A stretch of 64,000 nucleotides of DNA from Lachnospiraceae bacterium (GTDB taxonomy: Bacteria; Bacillota; Clostridia; Lachnospirales; Lachnospiraceae). The notes beneath the pieces are model-generated. The model made no database searches. It saw only the letters and a list, made by a program, of their open reading frames with translations, and had not been told where the DNA came from. Location of the stretch: NCBI GenBank assembly GCA_015056735.1, contig SVFT01000001.1, positions 1-64,000 on the forward strand, in the 5' to 3' direction. Below are positions 9,096 to 18,449 of the stretch, one piece after another. Every line of letters starts with the position of its first letter. Position 1 is the first letter of the stretch. A program made the position numbers and the translations under genes.

Positions 9096-10046
9096 CTATG
9101 CATTTTCCTTCTTGGAGATCTTCTCTAAAAGGATTGCTGCGATGATGATGAGACCCTTAACGATCTTTTGGATAAAAGGTGAAATGCCGACAAGGTTTAG
9201 AAGGTTTGCCAGTACGGACAGAAGCGTTGCACCGATAACGGTACCGATAATGCTTCCCGTTCCGCCTGCGGCGCTCGTTCCGCCGATGATAACCATGGCG
9301 ATGGCATCCAGTTCACATCCGTCACCGGAAGTGGGCTCGCCCACACCAAGACGGGACATCAGTACAAGAGATGAAAGTGCTGCCATAAATCCGCTAATCG
9401 TATAGACCAGAATCTCGACTTTGTCGACATGGATACCGCTCAGTCTTGCGGCTTCGCGGCTGTCGCCGATGGCGTAAACGTTGCGCCCGAAGACGGTATA
9501 TCGTAGGATAAAGAAGGAAACCGCAACGACGATCGCAAATACATAGATCGGGAACGGTATTCCCAGAAGACTTCCTCTTCCAAGGAATTCAAAATCGACG
9601 GGTGTCTTGCGCCAGCTCTGCGGCGCACCGCCCGTTATGTACATGGCCAGACCCGATACGGCCGTGACGCTGCCGAGTGTCATAATGAAAGGCGGAATCT
9701 TTCCTTTTGTAATGCCGATCCCGTTTAAGAATCCGACAACAGCACCGCATGCAAGACCGATCAGGCATGAGATCACGGGATGAAGGCCGTGGATAAAGCC
9801 GAGTGCGGTCACGGCTGCGACAAGATTCACGCTTGCACCGACGGAAAGGTCGATGCCGCCCGTCAGAATGACAAATGACATGCCGACGGCGATGATGCCG
9901 TTTATGGAAACGTTCCTGACGATATTGATCAGGTTCTTGCTGGTCCTGAAATTCGGTGATATGAATGATGCAACGACACATAGCAGAAGAAGTGCCCATA
10001 CGATACCGAGTTTCTTAACATTTTGCTTTAACAGATCTGGTTTCAT
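9096..10046 (-). CDS. Sugar ABC transporter permease (RbsC family)
   Basis: SFVILTGGIDLSVG motif; ggaggg RBS. Confidence 0.93.
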   Translation of the reverse strand: MKPDLLKQNVKKLGIVWALLLLCVVASFISPNFRTSKNLINIVRNVSINGIIAVGMSFVILTGGIDLSVGASVNLVAAVTALGFIHGLHPVISCLIGLACGAVVGFLNGIGITKGKIPPFIMTLGSVTAVSGLAMYITGGAPQSWRKTPVDFEFLGRGSLLGIPFPIYVFAIVVAVSFFILRYTVFGRNVYAIGDSREAARLSGIHVDKVEILVYTISGFMAALSSLVLMSRLGVGEPTSGDGCELDAIAMVIIGGTSAAGGTGSIIGTVIGATLLSVLANLLNLVGISPFIQKIVKGLIIIAAILLEKISKKENA

Positions 10047-10100
10047 TTTTCCCTCCGAATCGATTTGAAAAGAATTACTTTCCAAACTTGATATTTAATT

Positions 10101-10114
10101 ATCTGTGTTAATTA
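10101..10114. promoter_or_regulatory. Candidate ROK operator (copy 1) TGTGTTAATTA
   Basis: Matches copy at 10282-10292; sits by a TTGACC/TATAAT promoter on the minus strand. Confidence 0.55.
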
Positions 10115-10281
10115 TATACATTGAATCAAAAACCGGTCAATGAAGAAGTTGTAAAAGTGCACAATTTTGTCACATATAGACAAGAACAAGTGTTGTAAAA
10201 TGTGCAATAGTGATGAAAAAAGATCGAGAAAAGGAATATGCGGCTTGTATAAAAAGTTTTGAATAGGTAAAATAAATTAGA

Positions 10282-10292
10282 TGTGTTAATTA
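10282..10292. promoter_or_regulatory. Candidate ROK operator (copy 2) TGTGTTAATTA
   Basis: Same 11-mer upstream of the regulator gene. Confidence 0.55.
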
Positions 10293-10345
10293 AAACAAAG
10301 ATGGTGTATAATGAAAATGATAAATATGAAGCGGGGGAAGAGGCG

Positions 10346-11554
10346 TTGAAGGAAAGAGCGATTTACCGGGGCGCAAAGAATAATGATCTTACGCAGATCA
10401 ACAGTGAACTGCTCTTACAGATTTTAAGAAAAAAGGGAACATGCTCCAGAGTAGAGCTTGCAAAGGAAACAGGATTGACGCAGGCCGGTATTACCAAGCT
10501 TGTATCTTCCATGATTGAGCAGCAGATCGTCAGAGAGTCCGGAATTTTTGGGCAGAACGAGCGTGGGCGTAAAAGTATCGGGCTGCAGATCAACGAGGAG
10601 CTCGGTAAGGTTGTCTGTGTGAATATTTCCATGACATTTATGAAAGTGGCGATCTACGATGTCAACGGAAATGTTTATAATAATGTAACGATCCCGCTTC
10701 TGCAGTTTCATTCGCTGGATGATGCGATGCTGCATCTGACGGATCTGATCAAGGAATATATCGTTGCTTTTCCCGATATCAGGTCGATCGGGGTCGCGCT
10801 GCCGGATGCCTGCCTGAAAAGAAGCGGCGGGATTGCTTTTTTGGACTCTGGGTATGACTGGGTCTCTTTCAGACCGCTTGAGGCGCTCGAAGAGCGTTTT
10901 CACATGCCGATCTATCCGATACATGACGCAGACGCGGCAGTTTACTCTTATAAATGGAGAAGCGATATGAAGCCGCATAAGACGCTTGTATATATGCTTC
11001 TTGGAGAGGAAGTCAGTGCGGGACTCGTGGTCGATGATAAGCTTTTTGAGGGTTCTTTCGGCAATGCTGCGCAGATCGGTCATGTCAGCATCGATATCAA
11101 CGGCCGTAAGTGCTCCTGCGGCAACAGAGGATGCCTTGAGCGGTACTGCTCGACCGGAGCACTAGTGGAAGACGCAAAGCGCGCTTTTGCGGAGCACCCC
11201 GAGAGCGGGCTTTCGCAGTACAAGAATCTGACGTATTTTGACATCTTTAATGAATATGAAAAAATGGATCCGCTTGCGGTCTCACTTGTAACGCAGGCCT
11301 GCCGCTATGTCGGATATGGCGTGGTCAATCTGATTCATGCCTACAGTCCTGACGTGGTGGTGCTTGGTAATGTGCTGACGCGTGCGGGCGATACGCTGGA
11401 GAGAAGTGTCAGACAGGTGATCGAAGAGCGTGTATCACCGGCGCTTGTTGAAAGAGTGGAAATCAGAACGGAGAAGCCGGGAAGTGATTCCATTCTGCAC
11501 GGCTGTGCCATGTACGCGATCGATCATCTGATTGATACGGTACTTGCGCAGTAA
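10346..11554 (+). CDS. ROK family transcriptional regulator (NagC/XylR-like), TTG start preferred
   Basis: N-terminal HTH, CSCGNRGCLERYCS ROK zinc motif. Confidence 0.9.
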   Translation: MKERAIYRGAKNNDLTQINSELLLQILRKKGTCSRVELAKETGLTQAGITKLVSSMIEQQIVRESGIFGQNERGRKSIGLQINEELGKVVCVNISMTFMKVAIYDVNGNVYNNVTIPLLQFHSLDDAMLHLTDLIKEYIVAFPDIRSIGVALPDACLKRSGGIAFLDSGYDWVSFRPLEALEERFHMPIYPIHDADAAVYSYKWRSDMKPHKTLVYMLLGEEVSAGLVVDDKLFEGSFGNAAQIGHVSIDINGRKCSCGNRGCLERYCSTGALVEDAKRAFAEHPESGLSQYKNLTYFDIFNEYEKMDPLAVSLVTQACRYVGYGVVNLIHAYSPDVVVLGNVLTRAGDTLERSVRQVIEERVSPALVERVEIRTEKPGSDSILHGCAMYAIDHLIDTVLAQ

Positions 11555-11582
11555 TCGATTTCCGGAAATAAATGAAATGAGG

Positions 11583-11621
11583 GCCGTCCGGCGCATTACA
11601 GTGCGCTCCGGACGGCCTTTT
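11583..11621. terminator. Bidirectional terminator
   Basis: GGCCGTCCGGCGCA-TTACAG-TGCGCTCCGGACGGCC. Confidence 0.8.
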
Positions 11622-12732
11622 CCACTTCACTTAACGGTTCGGTCGGTTCAAAGCGCGCCAACACCGTTCCTTCCCGGCTGATCAGGAATTTGGTGAAGTT
11701 CCATTTGATATCGGTGGTTTCTTCGAAGTCGGGATTTTCCGTTGCCAGCTTTTTTCGCAGATATTCTGCGTCCCGTCCTTCTCCGAACCCGTGAAAGCCC
11801 TGCTTTGCCTTTAAATACGTATAGAGCTCGATTGCATCCGGACCGTTTACGCAGATTTTGGCAAACTGTTCAAACGAGATATCATAGCGTGCCGTGCAGA
11901 AGTTGTGAATCTCGGAGGCGGATCCCGGTGCCTGCCTGTCGAATTGGTTGCAGGGAAAATCAAGCACTGCAAACCCGTCTTTGCCATAGGTGCGATAGAT
12001 GCGTTCAAGCGCCTCATACTGCGGCGTGAATCCGCAGCCGGTTGCGGTGTTGACAATCAGAAGAACCTGTCCTCTGTAGTCGGCGAGTGCTTTTTGCCCC
12101 CCGTCTCTTGTCCGGACGGATATGCGGTAGAGGCTGCTGTCCGTGACTGCGTCCTCAAGCCGCTTTATGATTCTGTCCAGGTTTTCGATATCACGATGGA
12201 TATTCCCTGTTTCCAGGGAATGGTTACCGCCCTCGATCCGATGCAGTTCCAGTTTTTTGTCCGATCCGAGCTTTTGGATGGCGGTATGATCCGCGAGAGG
12301 GTCATTGTCCCCATAGAACAGGATGCCGCTGCCTTCTTCGATAAAGTCGCGGATCATTTCGAGCGGAGAAAAGCACACCTGCTTTACGTGAAGTCCCTTT
12401 TTGCGCGCATAAGCAGAAGCCACGACAGTACCGATGCTTTTGGAGAGAAACAGGATATCCTGTCCTGACAGATCGCCTTCGTCGGCGAGTGCTCTTTCCG
12501 TTATTTGCAGGCACTTATCCAGTACATGCAGCAAAAAAGCGTGATCTTTCAGCTTTTCTTTACTCCAATCGATCCCGGAGAAGTCCACATGAAGAAGCCG
12601 GTAGCCGTGGGCTGCTGCCGCTTTGCCCGCATAATACAGAAGCGGTCTGTCTTTCGTATATCCGATTCCGGGAAATACGATTGCGAGTTTGTTTTTGGTG
12701 ATGTTGGATCCGGTGCTCCTGTCTCCTGCCAT
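11596..12732 (-). CDS. Fusion: N-terminal alpha/beta-hydrolase-like domain + C-terminal glutathione peroxidase
   Basis: N-term FLSKSIGTVVASAYAR nucleophile-elbow-like; C-term NTATGCGFTPQYEALERIY, FPCNQF, IKWNFTKFL GPx motifs. Confidence 0.85.
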   Translation of the reverse strand: MAGDRSTGSNITKNKLAIVFPGIGYTKDRPLLYYAGKAAAAHGYRLLHVDFSGIDWSKEKLKDHAFLLHVLDKCLQITERALADEGDLSGQDILFLSKSIGTVVASAYARKKGLHVKQVCFSPLEMIRDFIEEGSGILFYGDNDPLADHTAIQKLGSDKKLELHRIEGGNHSLETGNIHRDIENLDRIIKRLEDAVTDSSLYRISVRTRDGGQKALADYRGQVLLIVNTATGCGFTPQYEALERIYRTYGKDGFAVLDFPCNQFDRQAPGSASEIHNFCTARYDISFEQFAKICVNGPDAIELYTYLKAKQGFHGFGEGRDAEYLRKKLATENPDFEETTDIKWNFTKFLISREGTVLARFEPTEPLSEVEKAVRSAL

Positions 12733-12995
12733 GCATTGCTCCTTTTCGATGTGGATCTGCCGCAAACTTTTGTTTTATTCATTATATCAAATTTTATCCG
12801 GGAGAGAATCCGTTTTTGCGGAAACGGGCAATTATCAAAAAGGATCAGTGGAAGCTTGAACGGCGGTTTTGTTGGATATTGCCAAAACCGCTGCGCGAAT
12901 CCCGCATATTCTGTTTAAAATCATCCCTTGTTTATTCTATGATCCTTGTGATACAATATCCCTCGGTAAAAGACAGATGTGCGCGTGGAGAAGAC

Positions 12996-13454
12996 ATGAA
13001 AGAGGATGCGATGAGCGGACAGAGTGAATACTACGTGTTAAAAAAAAGAGCGGTGCCTGAGGTCCTTCTGAAAGTTGTGGAAGCAAAGCGCCTGGTGGAA
13101 TCCGGCAGAGAAGCAACGATCCTCGATGCGGTCGATCGCGTCGGGATCAGCAGGAGCTCTTTTTACAAATATAAAGAAGATATCTTCCCGTTTCATGAGA
13201 ATCTGCAGGGAACGACGATCACACTGACACTCCAGATGGACGACGAGCCGGGGCTTTTGTCCTGCGTTTTAAAGGTGGTGGCCGATTTCAAAGCCAACAT
13301 CCTGACGATCCATCAGAGTATCCCCATTAACGGTGTGGCGTCTTTAAGTATCAGCGTGCAGGTGCTGAAAGATACGCTCGACGTATCTGACATGATCCGG
13401 GAGATGGAGGCCTGCGAAGGCATCCATAATGTAAAAATACTTGCAAAGGAGTAA
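12996..13454 (+). CDS. ACT domain-containing protein (PheB-like)
   Basis: HTH-like N-term then ACT domain DEPGLLSCVLKVVADFKANILTIHQSIP. Confidence 0.85.
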   Translation: MKEDAMSGQSEYYVLKKRAVPEVLLKVVEAKRLVESGREATILDAVDRVGISRSSFYKYKEDIFPFHENLQGTTITLTLQMDDEPGLLSCVLKVVADFKANILTIHQSIPINGVASLSISVQVLKDTLDVSDMIREMEACEGIHNVKILAKE

Positions 13455-13460
13455 GACGGA

Positions 13461-14666
13461 ATGAAAGTAGCAATCTTAGGATACGGAAACATCGGAAGCG
13501 GTGTTGCAACGGTCCTTTTCGAGAATCGTGAACTGATCAGAAAAAGAACGGGTGTGGACGTAGAGCTCAAATACGTGCTCGATCTCAGAGAGTTTGAGGG
13601 AGACCCCATTCGCGAGAAGCTGGTGCATGATATCGATACGATCGTAAACGATCCGGAAGTCGATATCGTATGCGAGACGATGGGCGGTGTTGAGCCGGCA
13701 TATTCTTTTTCCAAAGCGGCGATCTTAAAAGGAAAGAGCGTCTGCACTTCCAATAAGGAGCTGGTAGCGGCAAAGGGCCCCGAGCTTCTGCGGCTTTCCA
13801 AAGAAAACAGCTGTAATTATTTCTTTGAAGCGAGCGTGGGCGGCGGTATCCCGATCATCCGCACGATCTGTGAGAGCCTGCGAGGTGAAGAGATCACAAG
13901 CATCAAGGGGATCCTGAACGGAACCACGAACTATATCCTGACCAAGATGGAGCAGGAAGGCGCCGATTTTGACACCGTGCTCCGTAAGGCACAGGAACTC
14001 GGCTACGCGGAGAAGAATCCGGCGGCAGATGTGGAAGGTCACGATGCATGCCGCAAGATCGCGATCCTGTCCTCGCTGATGACGGGCAAGACCGTACATT
14101 TCGAAGATATCAGAACGGAAGGCATCACAAAGGTGACGGGCCTTGATTTTGCATATGCCAAGGCACTTGGCAGAAGCATCAAGCTTCTTGCAATGAGCAA
14201 GCGCACAGAAGAAGGCGTGTTTGCGATGGTGGCACCGTTTATGATCCCCGCAGCGCATCCGCTTCATGGCGTGAATGATGTGTTTAACGCGGTATATGTA
14301 CACGGCACGATGCTGGATGATTCGATGTATTACGGCAGAGGCGCGGGCAAGCTGCCGACAGCGAGCGCTGTTGTGGGTGATGTGGTACAGGCGGTTCTTG
14401 CAAAAGGCCGACATATCGACATTGACTGGAGCGAAGAGAGCCTTACCCTCCTGTCCGATGCAAAGATCAGACATCGCTTCTTTGTACGCTTTAACTGCAA
14501 GGAAGATGCTGGCCTTGTAAAAAAATGCGGCGCCGACAGGACGATCATGATCCCGGAAGATCAGGACGGATTCGCAGTAGTGACAAAGGAACTATCAGAG
14601 CAGGAATTTGCGGCTCTTTCCAAAGAACTGACTGCTATGGTCAGTGCGATCAGACTGGAAGATTAA
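13461..14666 (+). CDS. hom: Homoserine dehydrogenase
   Basis: GYGNIGSGV, KGILNGTTNYIL. Confidence 0.96.
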   Translation: MKVAILGYGNIGSGVATVLFENRELIRKRTGVDVELKYVLDLREFEGDPIREKLVHDIDTIVNDPEVDIVCETMGGVEPAYSFSKAAILKGKSVCTSNKELVAAKGPELLRLSKENSCNYFFEASVGGGIPIIRTICESLRGEEITSIKGILNGTTNYILTKMEQEGADFDTVLRKAQELGYAEKNPAADVEGHDACRKIAILSSLMTGKTVHFEDIRTEGITKVTGLDFAYAKALGRSIKLLAMSKRTEEGVFAMVAPFMIPAAHPLHGVNDVFNAVYVHGTMLDDSMYYGRGAGKLPTASAVVGDVVQAVLAKGRHIDIDWSEESLTLLSDAKIRHRFFVRFNCKEDAGLVKKCGADRTIMIPEDQDGFAVVTKELSEQEFAALSKELTAMVSAIRLED

Positions 14667-14765
14667 GATGACTGTGAGGATGAAAGTTTGAAAGAAAAAC
14701 TTTCAAACTTGATTGGCAGCTCAAATAGACAAGCAAGCTTGTCCGCTTGAGCTTGGAGGACAAAG

Positions 14766-15974
14766 ATGAAATATGTGGTTGTTTTGGGAGACGGCATGGC
14801 CGATCGCCCAATTGAAGAACTTGGCGGCAAGACGCCGCTGGAATATGCAAAGACACCCAATATCGACGCGCTCAGCGCCAAGTCGGAGATCGGTACGGTG
14901 CATACGATCCCGGATGGGATGAGCCCTGGCTCCGATACGGCAAACCTGTCGGTCATGGGATACGATCCCAAGATCTTTTATTCGGGAAGATCACCGCTTG
15001 AGGCGCTTTCGATCGGCGTGCCGATGAAAGAGACGGATGTGGCGCTTCGCTGCAACATCGTTACGATCTCCGAAGAGGAGGGGATCCCGTTTGAGGAGCG
15101 CACGATCATCGACCATTCTTCCGACGAGATCAGCACGCAGGATTGCGCTGTTCTGCTCGAAGCGGTGAAGAAAGAGATGCAGAACGATACATACATGTTC
15201 TATGTCGGGACAAGTTATCGTCACTGCCTGATCTGGGATCACGGTTCTGTTGTGCCCCTTACGCCGCCGCATGACGTGCTCGGCAAAGTGATCGGCGAGT
15301 ATCTTCCGGAGGATGAGGTGCTGCGTCTGATGATGCAGAGAAGCTTTGAGATCTTAGAGCACCATCCGCTCAACGAGGAGCGCAGGAAAAAAGGTCTCCA
15401 TCCGGCCAACTGCTGCTGGTTCTGGGGTGCGGGTACCAAGCCGCTCCTTGCCAACTTCGAAGAGCTTCATCACAAAAAAGGCGTGATGATCTCCGCGGTC
15501 GATCTCTTAAAGGGCATCGCGGTCGGCGCCGGAATGGACAATATCATCGTTGAGGGCGCGACAGGCGGACTTGATACCAACTACAGAGGCAAAGCTGACG
15601 CAGCTGTCAAAGCACTTACGAAGGACGGCTACGATTTTGCATACATTCATATTGAAGCACCCGATGAAATGGGCCACCAGGGGAGCGTTACCAAAAAAGT
15701 GACAGCGATCGAACGGATCGACAAGGATGTCGTTGGACCCCTGATCGAGGGATTGAAGGCTGCTGACACAGATGTCAGATTGCTGATCCTGCCCGATCAT
15801 CCGACTCCGATTGAGGTGCGGACGCATACAAGTGATGATGTGCCGTATCTACTGTACGACAGTACGAAAACGGTTGACTGCCCGTATCGCTATTTCGAAG
15901 CGGATGCGCTTCGGGCCGGTAACTTTGTGGCAAAAGGACATGAGCTGATGGCCAAGCTCTTCGAAGAAGGATAA
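14766..15974 (+). CDS. Cofactor-independent phosphoglycerate mutase family; context suggests homoserine kinase role
   Basis: VLGDGMADRP..., GSDTANLSVMGYDP; between hom and lysC. Confidence 0.88.
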   Translation: MKYVVVLGDGMADRPIEELGGKTPLEYAKTPNIDALSAKSEIGTVHTIPDGMSPGSDTANLSVMGYDPKIFYSGRSPLEALSIGVPMKETDVALRCNIVTISEEEGIPFEERTIIDHSSDEISTQDCAVLLEAVKKEMQNDTYMFYVGTSYRHCLIWDHGSVVPLTPPHDVLGKVIGEYLPEDEVLRLMMQRSFEILEHHPLNEERRKKGLHPANCCWFWGAGTKPLLANFEELHHKKGVMISAVDLLKGIAVGAGMDNIIVEGATGGLDTNYRGKADAAVKALTKDGYDFAYIHIEAPDEMGHQGSVTKKVTAIERIDKDVVGPLIEGLKAADTDVRLLILPDHPTPIEVRTHTSDDVPYLLYDSTKTVDCPYRYFEADALRAGNFVAKGHELMAKLFEEG

Positions 15975-16018
15975 GAAGACAGGGCATCTTAAAGAATATG
16001 AGGAGTAAGAACACGATT

Positions 16019-17338
16019 ATGAGAAAAGCAGTAAAATTCGGCGGCAGTTCCCTTGCCAGCGCAGAACAGTTTGTCAAAGTCGGCAACATCATCAAGAGTG
16101 ACGACAGCAGACGGTATGTGATCCCTTCCGCACCCGGCAAGCGAAGCAGTGATGATGAGAAGGTAACGGATATGCTTTACGATTGCTACGAGAAGGCATC
16201 AAACGGCAAGAAATTTGATGCAAGACTCAAGCAGATCAAGCTTCGTTACAAAGAGATCATTCAGGGTCTCGGCCTTTCTTTGAGCCTCGATCAGGACTTC
16301 GAGGAGATCGGAAAGAATCTTGCAAACGGCGCAGGCCGTGATTATGCGGCATCCCGCGGTGAGTATTTAAACGGTAAGATCATGGCGGAATACCTTGGAT
16401 TCACTTTTGTCGATGCGGCAGATGTGATCGTCTTTAACGAAGACGGGACACTTGACGATGCCGAGACGAACAAGAAGATGTCCACATGCCTGAATGCGCT
16501 TGAAAACGCAGTCGTTCCCGGGTTTTACGGCGCAGATGTGAACGGGAATGTGGTGACTTTTTCCAGAGGCGGTTCCGATATCACGGGTTCCCTCGTGGCA
16601 AAAGCGATCCATGCGGAGGTTTATGAGAACTGGACGGATGTTTCCGGCTTTCTCGTAGCGGATCCCCGTATCGTCAATAAGCCGGAAGGCATTGAGACGA
16701 TCACCTACAGAGAACTGCGGGAACTTGCGTATATGGGCGCGACCGTACTCCATGAGGATGCGATCTTCCCTGTCCGCAAAGAGGGTATCCCGATCAATAT
16801 CCGCAACACCAACAAGCCGGATGACAAGGGAACCTGGATCGTAGAGAGTACCTGTCAGAAATCGAAATACACGATCACCGGCATCGCCGGCAAACGCGGC
16901 TTCTGCTCGATCAACATCGAAAAAGATATGATGAACAGTGAGATCGGTTTCGGCCGCAAGGTCCTGCAGGCTTTTGAAGAGCAGGATATCTCGTTTGAGC
17001 ATATGCCTTCCGGCATCGACACCCTGACGGTGTTCGTGCATCAGGATGAGTTCATGGACAAGGAGCAGAAGGTCGTCAGTGCGATCCACCGTCTGGCAAA
17101 GCCCGACTCCATCGAGATCGAATCGGATCTTGCGCTTCTTGCGGTCGTGGGACGAGGCATGCGTGCGACAAGAGGTACGGCAGGCCGCATTTTCTCCGCA
17201 CTGGCACATGCAAATGTCAACGTCAAGATGATCGACCAGGGCAGCAGCGAGCTGAACATCATCATCGGCGTATCGGACTGCGACTTTGACAGGGCGATCC
17301 GTGCGGTCTATGATATCTTTGTGACTGCGGCTTTATAA
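16019..17338 (+). CDS. lysC: Aspartate kinase
   Basis: AVKFGGSSLA, C-terminal ACT domains. Confidence 0.96.
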   Translation: MRKAVKFGGSSLASAEQFVKVGNIIKSDDSRRYVIPSAPGKRSSDDEKVTDMLYDCYEKASNGKKFDARLKQIKLRYKEIIQGLGLSLSLDQDFEEIGKNLANGAGRDYAASRGEYLNGKIMAEYLGFTFVDAADVIVFNEDGTLDDAETNKKMSTCLNALENAVVPGFYGADVNGNVVTFSRGGSDITGSLVAKAIHAEVYENWTDVSGFLVADPRIVNKPEGIETITYRELRELAYMGATVLHEDAIFPVRKEGIPINIRNTNKPDDKGTWIVESTCQKSKYTITGIAGKRGFCSINIEKDMMNSEIGFGRKVLQAFEEQDISFEHMPSGIDTLTVFVHQDEFMDKEQKVVSAIHRLAKPDSIEIESDLALLAVVGRGMRATRGTAGRIFSALAHANVNVKMIDQGSSELNIIIGVSDCDFDRAIRAVYDIFVTAAL

Positions 17339-17376
17339 GGCATAGCGCAGATTTTGACTGAAGGAGTACTGCACCA

Positions 17377-18255
17377 TTGAAACTTGACTACTTAGCTAAG
17401 CTGGACAGGCAGATCCTGTCCTTTGAGATCTTCCCGCCCAAGCACGGGACGGCGCTTCAGAATATCGACGGGACGTTGGAAGTGCTGGCGGATCTGAAGC
17501 CTGACTTTATCAGCGTTACGTTCGGAGCGGGCGGCACGGCCGTGAACTCCAAAACGATCGAACTGGCGAGCAGGATCAAGAATATATATGCGATCGAACC
17601 GGTCGTGCATCTGACATGCCTGAACTATACAAAGGATGAGATCCGCGGCATTCTAAACGAACTGACGGAGAACGGGATCGAGAATATCCTGGCACTTCGC
17701 GGAGATGTCAATCCGGACATCACGCCCAGGAAGGAATTCTTCTATGCGAGCGATCTGATCCGGTTTGTGAGAGAAGAGACGGGGGACCGTTTTCACATCT
17801 TCGGTGCCTGCTATCCGGAGACACACACCGAGGCGGAGAGCCGTGCAAAGGACATCCGTCATCTGAAGGAAAAAGTCGAAGCGGGCGCAACACATCTGCT
17901 GTCCCAGCTGTTCTTTGATAACGCGAAGTATTACCGTTTTCTCGAGGATCTAGACGTGGCGGACATCCATGTACCGGTCGAGGCCGGCATCATGCCGATC
18001 ACAAACAAGGCGCAGATCGAGCGGATGCTGACGACCTGCGGCGCGACACTTCCCGAGAAGCACAGAAGGATCCTTACGCGCTACGAAGAGAACAAGGAAG
18101 CGCTTTTTGACGCAGGGCTTGCGTATGCGGTGAATCAGATCGTCGATCTTCTGACAAGCGGCGTGGACGGAATCCACCTTTATACAATGAACAATCCGCG
18201 GCTTGCGCGCAGGATCTGTGATGCGATTCGAAACATCATGGCAGTGCGTGGATGA
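17377..18255 (+). CDS. metF: Methylenetetrahydrofolate reductase (TTG start)
   Basis: FEIFPPKHG, ISVTFGAGG. Confidence 0.95.
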   Translation: MKLDYLAKLDRQILSFEIFPPKHGTALQNIDGTLEVLADLKPDFISVTFGAGGTAVNSKTIELASRIKNIYAIEPVVHLTCLNYTKDEIRGILNELTENGIENILALRGDVNPDITPRKEFFYASDLIRFVREETGDRFHIFGACYPETHTEAESRAKDIRHLKEKVEAGATHLLSQLFFDNAKYYRFLEDLDVADIHVPVEAGIMPITNKAQIERMLTTCGATLPEKHRRILTRYEENKEALFDAGLAYAVNQIVDLLTSGVDGIHLYTMNNPRLARRICDAIRNIMAVRG

Positions 18256-18266
18256 AATATGCTCAT

Positions 18267-18295
18267 TTGACTTTGACGCGTTAAAGAGTCATAAT
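18267..18295 (+). promoter_or_regulatory. Candidate ilvE promoter TTGACT-17-CATAAT
   Basis: Consensus boxes and spacing. Confidence 0.55.
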
Positions 18296-18449
18296 CAGTT
18301 TAATTGATTGTATTACAGATTCACGCACTCCGCTGCGTGAATCGTATGAACGAAAGTCAAGAGTGAGGAACGGCTTTGCGCAGCAAATCGGAATGCCGGT
18401 CCGAATCCGGACGATGAGCAGCGTAAGCTGCGAAGAGGGAGGAATCATT

